A stretch of DNA of 46,247 bases from Saccharicrinis sp. (lineage in GTDB: Bacteria; Bacteroidota; Bacteroidia; Bacteroidales; Marinilabiliaceae): the NCBI GenBank assembly GCA_024635585.1, contig JAGXIP010000259.1:1-46247 (forward strand). Reading direction: 5' to 3'. This document shows, piece by piece, positions 9,352 to 17,000 of this stretch. How positions within the stretch are numbered: position 1 is the stretch's first letter; each line of letters starts with the position of its first letter. The position numbers and the translations under genes are program-made. The notes beneath the pieces are model-generated. The model was given only the letters and a program-made list of their open reading frames with translations. It was not told the origin of the DNA and did no database searches.

Positions 9352-9950
9352 TCTTTTTCTATTGCTTGTTGCATTATCTCTTTTATCCATGCAGGAGCCA
9401 AGCTTATATCATGTTCGAGGTGTTTGATATTTTCTTGTTTAAGCAAAGATACTATTTTGTTAATCTCTGTTGTTGTTGCTTTACCCTTACCTATTTCCCG
9501 CAAGGCTTGAATTACCAAAGAACTTATTTTACCCTTGGCTAAAAGATTTTTAGGCGTAGTTCGTTTGAGTTTTATGGTGCGCTTGCCTACTTTTATGGTT
9601 CGTGCTGCACCATCGGTTAAAAACACTAGCTTTAAAGGAACTTGAGTACTCAAACCTAAAGCATTTAATGCATACGACCCTGTAGGAACTATCTTTATCT
9701 TATCCCGTTTTGCAATACCTTGAGCAACTTCTTCTGCTGTTGGCATTACTTCTCCAATAAGCTCACTTATTTTAGGACGTGTATAAATGCCATGTGTTAC
9801 ACGTTTTATAAGTCCCTGTTCTCTCAGCCGCTGTAATGCTTTTCGCACAGCAGTAGGTGTACCTAGATGGTTAAAATCGTCGGGAAAGAATAAAGCACCC
9901 CTAAGCTTAGAGTTTATGTATTTTCTTATTCCGCTCTCTGTATCTGTCAT
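9348..9950 (-). CDS. abiEi: AbiEi-like antitoxin (DUF6088 family), winged-helix N-terminus
   Basis: 200 aa, directly upstream of and overlapping AbiEii: FNHLGTPTAVRKALQRLREQGLIKRVTHGIYTRPK winged-helix-like segment. Confidence 0.88.
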   Translation of the reverse strand: MTDTESGIRKYINSKLRGALFFPDDFNHLGTPTAVRKALQRLREQGLIKRVTHGIYTRPKISELIGEVMPTAEEVAQGIAKRDKIKIVPTGSYALNALGLSTQVPLKLVFLTDGAARTIKVGKRTIKLKRTTPKNLLAKGKISSLVIQALREIGKGKATTTEINKIVSLLKQENIKHLEHDISLAPAWIKEIMQQAIEKE

Positions 9951-9958
9951 TTATATCA

Positions 9959-9999
9959 ATTTTACGTCACAAATATAGTAAATATTTGTGACGTAAAAT
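9959..9999 (-). promoter_or_regulatory. Putative abiE operator/promoter: perfect 18-bp inverted repeat with embedded Bacteroidetes -7 box
   Basis: ATTTTACGTCACAAATAT-agtaa-ATATTTGTGACGTAAAAT; minus strand contains TATATTTG (9977..9970), matching TAnnTTTG; it lies 9 bp before the abiEi ATG. Confidence 0.8.
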
Positions 10000-10090
10000 C
10001 TTCTTAATGATCTAGATTTTTTCTATTTCTGGCATATGTAGATATTTGTTTTCTTTGCGAGTCTCACAAAATCCTCGTTAAATAAACAAT

Positions 10091-10115
10091 GAAAAAACCT
10101 AGAGCAAGTCTAGGT
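10091..10115 (-). terminator. Rho-independent terminator of the rnf operon
   Basis: Minus strand ACCTAGA-cttgc-TCTAGGTTTTTTC, downstream of rnfA. Confidence 0.7.
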
Positions 10116-10169
10116 CATCAACTTCTGCTTTTGCAAAATAACGCACAGAATTTTTAATATTTCAGTTCC

Positions 10170-10742
10170 TTACACCAAGCCTGCAAATCCCATAAAAGCC
10201 AGGGCTAATATCCCAGCAACCAACAGGGCGATGGGTGTTCCTTTCATTCCTTTGGGCAGGTCAACCAAGTCGAGTTGTTCGCGGATACCGGCAAAAATAA
10301 TCAGGGCCAAACCAAAACCAATAGCTGTGGCAGTTGAAAAGGCAACAGCTTGCAACAGGTTAAGATCTTTTTGGATGGTCATGATGGCCACACCCAGGAT
10401 GGCACAGTTGGTGGTAATCAACGGTAAAAACACACCCAAAGCCTGATACAATGGAGGGCTTACCTTTTTAAGGATAATCTCTACCAATTGCACTAAAGCG
10501 GCTATCACCAAAATAAACGAGATGGTTTGCAGGTACGCCACGTCAAAAGGATCCAGCACAAATTTTTGAACCAAGTAAGTTACGATGGTGGCAATAACCA
10601 TTACAAAGGTAACAGCCCCTGTCATACCCACACCGGTAGAAATCTTTTTTGAAACGCCCAGGAATGGACATATCCCCAGAAATTGGGCCAATACAATGTT
10701 ATTAACAAATATGGCCGATATAAATATTAAAACGTATTCCAT
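10170..10742 (-). CDS. rnfA: Electron transport complex subunit RsxA/RnfA
   Basis: MEYVLIFISAIFVNNIVLAQFLGICPFLGVSKK..., hallmark RnfA N-terminus; operon position. Confidence 0.97.
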   Translation of the reverse strand: MEYVLIFISAIFVNNIVLAQFLGICPFLGVSKKISTGVGMTGAVTFVMVIATIVTYLVQKFVLDPFDVAYLQTISFILVIAALVQLVEIILKKVSPPLYQALGVFLPLITTNCAILGVAIMTIQKDLNLLQAVAFSTATAIGFGLALIIFAGIREQLDLVDLPKGMKGTPIALLVAGILALAFMGFAGLV

Positions 10743-10745
10743 TTG

Positions 10746-11330
10746 TTAGGCTTTTTTAAGTTTGTTGATAACAGCAATTAAATATCCCAGAGCGATAAAA
10801 GCGCCAGGTGCTAGCACAAACACTAACATACCGTATTGCTCGGGAAAAATTACCAGGTCGAACATTTTTCCACTTCCTAAGAACTCTCGGATGGCTCCCA
10901 ACATGGTGAGTGCCATGGCAAAACCCAAGCCCATACCAGCACCATCGAGGAACGAGTAAAAAACGTTGTTTTTGGAAGCAAAAGCTTCGGCACGTCCTAA
11001 AACGATACAGTTCACAACGATAAGGGGGATGAAAAGACCCAATGATTCGAACAATGCAGGCACGTAGGCTTGCATCAAAAGTTCCACCACTGTAACAAAA
11101 GAGGCGATGATAACAATGAATGCAGGGATGCGCACTTTATCGGGAATGACATCTTTAACCAGTGAAACCACGATGTTGCTCATGATAAGTACAAAGGTGG
11201 TGGCCAAACCCATACCCAAGCCGTTAATTGCTGACGAGGTTACACCCAGTGTGGGACACATACCCAGCAAAAGGGTAAATACGGCGTTCTCCTTAAAAAA
11301 CCCTTTGGTAAAAATGGATAACTTATTCAT
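10746..11330 (-). CDS. rnfE: Electron transport complex subunit RsxE/RnfE
   Basis: FTKGFFKENAVFTLLLGMCPTLGVTSSAINGLGMGLATTFVL; operon context. Confidence 0.97.
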   Translation of the reverse strand: MNKLSIFTKGFFKENAVFTLLLGMCPTLGVTSSAINGLGMGLATTFVLIMSNIVVSLVKDVIPDKVRIPAFIVIIASFVTVVELLMQAYVPALFESLGLFIPLIVVNCIVLGRAEAFASKNNVFYSFLDGAGMGLGFAMALTMLGAIREFLGSGKMFDLVIFPEQYGMLVFVLAPGAFIALGYLIAVINKLKKA

Positions 11331-11952
11331 GGTTTGCTCCTTTCTCTATTGTTGGTGTTGCGCTTTGCACATCCGTATTTTCTTTGTAGGTGTTATAAGC
11401 AATCATAATGGCATCCAGAAAAGCTCTGGAACTGATGGTAGCCGCGGTGATGGCATCAATGTCGCCTCCATCTTTCGAAACGGTCATCTTGGCATTCGCC
11501 GGGTCACGGTTAATGATGGATTGTGAAGCAACCGAGCCACGAAACCAATCGTTCATTTTAGAGCCCAAACCTGGAGTTTCCTTATGCTCCAAGACGGAGT
11601 AATTTAGGATGGTTCCATCAGGTTTTAAGCCCACCATTATTTTTATCTCACCACTAAAGCCTTTATCTGTTTTAGTTGAGATAGCCACACCCAACAGTTC
11701 GTCACCTTTTTTACAAGGGAAAACTTGCAGGGCATATCCTTCTTTCGAGGTCAGTTGGTACATTTCGTCGGTGGGGTTATTATCGAACCCCGGAACCACC
11801 TCTTCTATTGCTTTTTGCTGCTTGGCCAGTTTGGCCATGGCAATGGGCTCTTTGGTTACTTTGTAAACCATGCCTAGGCTTCCTCCTGCAATTACCGTAA
11901 TAATAAGCAGGGCAAGCACCATATTTATTAATGTTGATTCTGTTTTTGCCAT
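11323..11952 (-). CDS. rnfG: Electron transport complex subunit RnfG (FMN-binding)
   Basis: 209 aa with N-terminal TM, ETPGLGSKM and DAITAATISSRAF flavinylation-like motif. Confidence 0.95.
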   Translation of the reverse strand: MAKTESTLINMVLALLIITVIAGGSLGMVYKVTKEPIAMAKLAKQQKAIEEVVPGFDNNPTDEMYQLTSKEGYALQVFPCKKGDELLGVAISTKTDKGFSGEIKIMVGLKPDGTILNYSVLEHKETPGLGSKMNDWFRGSVASQSIINRDPANAKMTVSKDGGDIDAITAATISSRAFLDAIMIAYNTYKENTDVQSATPTIEKGANHE

Positions 11953-11961
11953 GATTTAAAA

Positions 11962-12990
11962 TTATTTAGCAAATGCCGGTTTTTCGCCGAAGCGTTTTGG
12001 TTTTATATACTTATCTATTAGCGGAACAAAGGCGTTCATGATGAGGATGGCGAATGAAATACCCTCGGGATAGGCGCCAAACACCCTGATGGCCACCGTG
12101 ATAACACCAATGCCTATACCAAAAATAATTCCTCCCTTTTTACTCATGGGCGAACTGGAATAATCGGTGGCCATAAACACAGCGCCTAAGAATAAGCCTC
12201 CCGATAATATATGGAACATAGGCGGTGCGTACATCATGGGGTTGGTGTAGTGCAAGATGCCAGTAAAAACAAACACGCTCGCTATAACAGCGGTGGGTAT
12301 ATGCCAGGTGACAATTTTACGAAAAAGCATAAAGCCTAAGCCAAGTAATATAGCAATTCCAGCCATTTCGCCGGCACTACCTCCCTGAAGTCCCAGGAAC
12401 ATATCGCGGTAGCTGGGAATTTGATCCAGTACATTTGTGGGCAATTCGCCGCTGGCAATAGCCTCCTTCATTACCGAAAGGGGAGTGGCGCTGGTTATTA
12501 CGTCGGTATAAGTAAAAGGCAATACATTGGGTGCTGGCCAAGACGTCATTTGAACGGGGAACGAAATTAGCAAGAAAACCCGACCTACCAGAGCGGGGTT
12601 AAAAGGATTGTTACCCAATCCACCAAAAGACATTTTACCAATACCGATGGAAACCAAAGCACCGATAACAATGATAAAGATGGGTAAGTTACTGGGTATG
12701 TTAAAAGCCAACAACAGACCTGTTATCATGGCCGAACCATCCCAAATGGTGGTCTGCTGTTTCATTAAATATACTTGTATCAGATGTTCAAACAACATAC
12801 AAGATATTACGGCGGTGGCTGTTACCACAAAGGCACCCAGACCAAAATTATAGAACGAAATAAGCAAGGCCGGAACAAGGGCAATAACTACTCCGTACAT
12901 ATTTTTTTTCACGCTATCGCCACTGTGTATATGCGGCGACGGTGAAATAGTTAATGTGTTCATATGTTTATAATTGATTTCATTTGCCAT
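11962..12990 (-). CDS. rnfD: Electron transport complex subunit RnfD
   Basis: 342 aa; TISPSPHIHSGDSVKKNMYGVVIALVPALL; GGLGNNPFNPALVGRVFLL; TSATPLSVMKEA flavinylation-like site. Confidence 0.96.
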   Translation of the reverse strand: MANEINYKHMNTLTISPSPHIHSGDSVKKNMYGVVIALVPALLISFYNFGLGAFVVTATAVISCMLFEHLIQVYLMKQQTTIWDGSAMITGLLLAFNIPSNLPIFIIVIGALVSIGIGKMSFGGLGNNPFNPALVGRVFLLISFPVQMTSWPAPNVLPFTYTDVITSATPLSVMKEAIASGELPTNVLDQIPSYRDMFLGLQGGSAGEMAGIAILLGLGFMLFRKIVTWHIPTAVIASVFVFTGILHYTNPMMYAPPMFHILSGGLFLGAVFMATDYSSSPMSKKGGIIFGIGIGVITVAIRVFGAYPEGISFAILIMNAFVPLIDKYIKPKRFGEKPAFAK

Positions 12991-13083
12991 ATGGAACTCG
13001 CCATTACAATCATTCCTCCTTTGTGTGAAGACACTCTCATGGCTCGTTTCATATGAATATGGTTTATCTATATCGTTAGCTAT

Positions 13084-14415
13084 TTATTTGGTGCGGCTCC
13101 GCATTATCTGTCCTACTTTGCCTTTGCCTAAGCGGATATAATCCAATAGCGGACGGCTGGATGGACAGGTGTAACTGCACGATCCACATTCTATGCAGTC
13201 CATTATTCTTCTTTCTTCGGCTATATCGTACATGGCCTTGTCGCTTACTGTCATTAGTAAGTAGGGTTCCAAGCCCATAGGGCACACGGTGATACACTTT
13301 CCGCAACGGATGCAGTTTTGCACTGGTTTACGCTTACTCTCCTCATTTTTAATGATGAGGATGCCAGAACTACCTTTGGTAATGGGGATATCGGTGTTCA
13401 CCAAGGCCTTGCCCATCATGGGGCCTCCGCCAACTATTTTACCCGTATCCTCGGGTAAACCTCCGGCAGCTTCTATCAGGCTGCTGATAGGTGTGCCGAT
13501 GCGCGCCAAGAAATTGGAAGGCTTGGTCATCGATTTTCCGGTAACGGTAACCACACGCTCAAATAGGGGTTTGTTTTTTTGCACTGCCTCATAAACCGCC
13601 ACGGTAGTTCCCACGTTTTGCACCACGGTGCCCACCTCAATAGGTAATTTACCCGATGGAATCTGACGTTTGATACAAGCATCTATCAACTGTTTTTCGC
13701 CGCCTTGTGGGTACTGAACTTTTAGAGGCTCAATGCTTATGCCTGGGTAAGCAGACGACAATGATTGCAAATGTTTGATGGCGTCTTGCTTGTTGTTCTC
13801 AATAGCAATAATGGCTTTGTCCACCTTTAGGGCTTTCATAAATATTTGTGTACCCACCATTATTTCATGGCCTTTTTCCAACATTAATTGGTGGTCGGCC
13901 GTTAAATAAGGTTCGCACTCCACGGCATTTATAATGAGTATGTCACATGTTTTGCCGGGCGGAACCGAGAGTTTTACGTGCGAGGGAAAAGTAGCCCCAC
14001 CAAGACCTACGATACCGGCATTGGCAATGGTTTTTATGATTTCCTCCGAACTGGCAGTAATTTCTTTTTTAAGTTGGGTACTTCTGTCGATGCTCTCTTC
14101 CCATTCGTCGCCTTCTACTTTTATAATTATGGTAGATTTCCTATAACCGCTGGAATCCAATACATCGTCTATTTTAAGTAAGCTGCCCGATACCGGGGAA
14201 TGAATGTTAGTGGAAACAAAACCGACAGACTTGGCAAGTAAAGTACCTACTTTAACTACATCACCTTTTGCTACAACGGGTATAGCAGGTGCACCGATGT
14301 GTTGTGCAATGGGTACGGCCACCTGTGCAGGCACAGGTAATACTTCTATTTTTTTACCGGCCGAAAATTTATTTTCGGGAGGATGGATACCTCCGAGTGA
14401 AAAAGTCTTTAACAC
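13084..14415 (-). CDS. rnfC: Electron transport complex subunit RnfC
   Basis: 443 aa; GIHPPENK, GLGGATFPSHVKL, NAVECEPYLTADHQLML, two CxxCxxCxxxCP clusters. Confidence 0.97.
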   Translation of the reverse strand: MLKTFSLGGIHPPENKFSAGKKIEVLPVPAQVAVPIAQHIGAPAIPVVAKGDVVKVGTLLAKSVGFVSTNIHSPVSGSLLKIDDVLDSSGYRKSTIIIKVEGDEWEESIDRSTQLKKEITASSEEIIKTIANAGIVGLGGATFPSHVKLSVPPGKTCDILIINAVECEPYLTADHQLMLEKGHEIMVGTQIFMKALKVDKAIIAIENNKQDAIKHLQSLSSAYPGISIEPLKVQYPQGGEKQLIDACIKRQIPSGKLPIEVGTVVQNVGTTVAVYEAVQKNKPLFERVVTVTGKSMTKPSNFLARIGTPISSLIEAAGGLPEDTGKIVGGGPMMGKALVNTDIPITKGSSGILIIKNEESKRKPVQNCIRCGKCITVCPMGLEPYLLMTVSDKAMYDIAEERRIMDCIECGSCSYTCPSSRPLLDYIRLGKGKVGQIMRSRTK

Positions 14416-14417
14416 GT

Positions 14418-15461
14418 TTAGTCCTCCTTATTTTTGTCATCCGAAGATGCGTTCATATCTTTTTTTACCTCGTCGTCTAATTTTAAATCTGTAGCATTCT
14501 TAGTTGTCACTTTCTCCGTAACTATTTTTTCACTAAAAGATTTTTCCGCTGTTGGCTTTTCTAATGTAGATGCTTCACCAACCGCTTTTTCGGCAACAGG
14601 TTTTTTAACTGCATTTGTTTCAACCTTTTCTTCTGTTTTTACCTTTGGTGGTGGAAAGTTAATTTCGTGAATGGCGTTGGTAGGACAAACAGGAACACAC
14701 TTGCGACACAATTTGCATTTTTCGTAGTTGATGTAGGCCAGGTTGTTTTCCAATGTAATAGCTTCGAAGGGGCACACCTTTACGCATTTTCCACAACCGA
14801 TACAGGCTACTTCGCATGATTTTTTGGCCACGCCACCTTTGTCCTTGTTAATGCACGAAACAAAAATGCGACGACCTTTAGGCCCAACTTTGCGCAGTTC
14901 GATAATATCTTTGGGGCAAGCATCCACACAGGCACCGCAGGCCACACAATTATCTTTTATAACGGGCAAACCAGTTTTAGGATCCATATACATGGCGTCG
15001 AAGTTACAGGCAGCCACGCAATCACCTTCGCCCAGGCAGCCGTAGGAGCATCCCGTATCGCCTCCGTATAACGAGGCGGCTACTGCACAGGAGCCGGCAC
15101 CGTCGTAATGGTTTGTTTTCGGCCTGTTGTCACAGGTTCCGTAACAACGTACTACGGCAATCAATGGGGCAGCGGTACCAACCTCTTTACCAAGTATCTC
15201 TGCCACTGATTTCATAGTTTCCGCACCTCCAACGGGGCAGTTCAGGGCAGATATGTCGTCGCTTTTCACCAAAGCTTCGGCAAAAGCCCTACAGCCTGGG
15301 AAACTACAGCCTCCGCAGTTGGCAGCGGGCAAGGCCTCTTCTACCAAATCTATCTTCGGATCCTCGAATACTTTAAACTTTTGTGCCACAAAATAGAGCA
15401 CCAGTGCTGCAACCGTTCCGAGTACTGCGAGTGTTAAAATAGTTATGACTACTACGTTCAT
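14418..15461 (-). CDS. rnfB: Electron transport complex subunit RnfB (multi-ferredoxin) with charged C-terminal tail
   Basis: 347 aa; ANCGGCSFPGCRAFAEALV plus several CxxCxxCxxxCP motifs; operon context. Confidence 0.96.
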   Translation of the reverse strand: MNVVVITILTLAVLGTVAALVLYFVAQKFKVFEDPKIDLVEEALPAANCGGCSFPGCRAFAEALVKSDDISALNCPVGGAETMKSVAEILGKEVGTAAPLIAVVRCYGTCDNRPKTNHYDGAGSCAVAASLYGGDTGCSYGCLGEGDCVAACNFDAMYMDPKTGLPVIKDNCVACGACVDACPKDIIELRKVGPKGRRIFVSCINKDKGGVAKKSCEVACIGCGKCVKVCPFEAITLENNLAYINYEKCKLCRKCVPVCPTNAIHEINFPPPKVKTEEKVETNAVKKPVAEKAVGEASTLEKPTAEKSFSEKIVTEKVTTKNATDLKLDDEVKKDMNASSDDKNKED

Positions 15462-15475
15462 ATAGTTAAAATTAT

Positions 15476-15904
15476 TTATTCTATTATTTCTTTTATCGTG
15501 AACACAAATGTTTTTTTGAGCATGGGTGTGTACATCTTAACCACAAAAAAATAAGGGATTAAAATGGCCAATGACGCGATGCCCGCTATGCCTTCGCTTT
15601 TTGTTATTCCGAATACGACAAATAAGGTGATGAATACCAATACAAAAGGATAGATGTAGGCAATTAAAGAGGCTTTTAAACCAAGTGATTTTTGCCCTTG
15701 GATAATTACTCTTTTACCCACGGATAAATCGCTAAAACCAAAAGGGTTAACGTCAATTATTTTTTCTTGCATATCAGCAGCGGTACAAGCGCCCTTCGCA
15801 TGGCACGATGCACAAGCCGATTCGCTTAAAATACGTACTTTAATCTGGCTTTGCTCAACCGCCTCAATATATCCCGTATGCTCTACAAAGTTCAATTCCG
15901 ACAT
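15476..15904 (-). CDS. rseC: SoxR-reducing system protein RseC-like
   Basis: 142 aa, CASCHAKGAC motif, two TM segments, heads the rnf operon. Confidence 0.88.
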   Translation of the reverse strand: MSELNFVEHTGYIEAVEQSQIKVRILSESACASCHAKGACTAADMQEKIIDVNPFGFSDLSVGKRVIIQGQKSLGLKASLIAYIYPFVLVFITLFVVFGITKSEGIAGIASLAILIPYFFVVKMYTPMLKKTFVFTIKEIIE

Positions 15905-16188
15905 AGTATTTTAGAAATTTCAGAACAAATGTAATGATTAGGATAGTATAGAAAAGCGTATTTTGTAATTTGGAATTGGTATAAATAAACAAAACTGCAA
16001 TGTAGACATTGCAAAACCTTGATGGATAGTGTAAAGTAGAGATTGCAATTTAAGGAAAGTAGGTAATTATTTTTTTTCGTTGCCCCATAAAATTACATTG
16101 TGTTATGGGTTGATGTGGTGGGGAGTATAAAGAAATATTTGCAAAATTGAGATGCCGGAAACTTTAAAATGGATAATACAATATTTTT

Positions 16189-16296
16189 ATACGACCACGA
16201 ATGATATAAATAAAGCGAATAAAACTGCTACGCAGTTATGGTTTACCTGCGGTAATCATATTCGCATCATTCGTTTTATTCGTGGTTGAAATAGAG
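16189..16296. repeat. Imperfect palindromic repeat, copy 1
   Basis: atacgaccacgaatgatataaataaagcgaat...catattcgcatcattcgttttattcgtggttgaaatagag; ACCACGAAT...ATTCGTGGT stem; about 93% identical to 16807..16913. Confidence 0.9.
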
Positions 16297-16328
16297 CGAC
16301 AATTTTTAATGTATTATATGGTAAGTGT

Positions 16329-16709
16329 TCAGTATGATTTGATAATCCTTTGGGTATCTAATTCGGGTTTGCCAAAATTAATAAGTATTCCTAAGGTCAG
16401 TTGCGAGGCTTTTAGGTAATTGAATACTTGTGATTGATTAATGACATCTAATTCGCGAACAGCTTTCAGTTCTACGATTATTTTATCGTAGCAAATAAAA
16501 TCGGCATTAAAACCTTTTTTTAGCCGTTCACCTCTATAATTAATTCTTAATGGGGCTTCCCTAATGTGTGGGATGCTGCGATATTTTAACTCGATTTCGA
16601 ATGCTTCTTGGTAAACAGACTCTACAAAACCACATCCTAATTCGTTGTGCACATGGATAGCCGCGCCAACAATAGCATACGACTCTTTCTCAAAAATAAT
16701 TTTAGACAT
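16329..16709 (-). CDS. GxxExxY family protein (PD-(D/E)XK nuclease-like)
   Basis: 126 aa; GCGFVESVYQEAFEIELKYRSI contains GxxExxY; ADFICYDKIIVELKAV resembles a D-x(n)-ExK core. Confidence 0.93.
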   Translation of the reverse strand: MSKIIFEKESYAIVGAAIHVHNELGCGFVESVYQEAFEIELKYRSIPHIREAPLRINYRGERLKKGFNADFICYDKIIVELKAVRELDVINQSQVFNYLKASQLTLGILINFGKPELDTQRIIKSY

Positions 16710-16806
16710 AGACTCAAAGTTTGGATAAAAAAACTCGGATAATACTCTTTATCATGGAAGATAAGGAATTTACATCAGTCAAACCATTTTTTTTTTGACC
16801 ATAAAA

Positions 16807-16913
16807 ATACGACCACGAATGATACGAATAGAGCGAATAGAACTGCTGCGCAGTTATATTTACCTGCGGTAATCATATTCGCATCATTCGTTTTATTCGT
16901 GGTTGAAAAAGAG
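16807..16913. repeat. Imperfect palindromic repeat, copy 2
   Basis: atacgaccacgaatgatacgaatagagcgaat...attcgcatcattcgttttattcgtggttgaaaaagag; same orientation as copy 1. Confidence 0.9.
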
Positions 16914-17000
16914 TGTTCAGCTTATTACTCCGGGTGCGACTCCAAATCAAGCTCGGGGTAAATAACTCATTATCCGCTGCAGTCGCACGGCTCGTGCCAG

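Noticed and set aside
8344-10328. Simple target-site duplication around AbiE
   Set aside because: 61 bp is long, lies internal to rnfA rather than at its edge, and carries synonymous divergence, which fits homologous capture better than a staggered-cut duplication.
11107-11526. 139-aa plus ORF antisense to rnfE/rnfG
   Set aside because: Shadow ORF opposite conserved rnf genes.
16189-16913. Classical IS element with terminal inverted repeats
   Set aside because: The two copies are direct rather than inverted, each is itself palindromic, there is no transposase, and no clear target-site duplication was seen.
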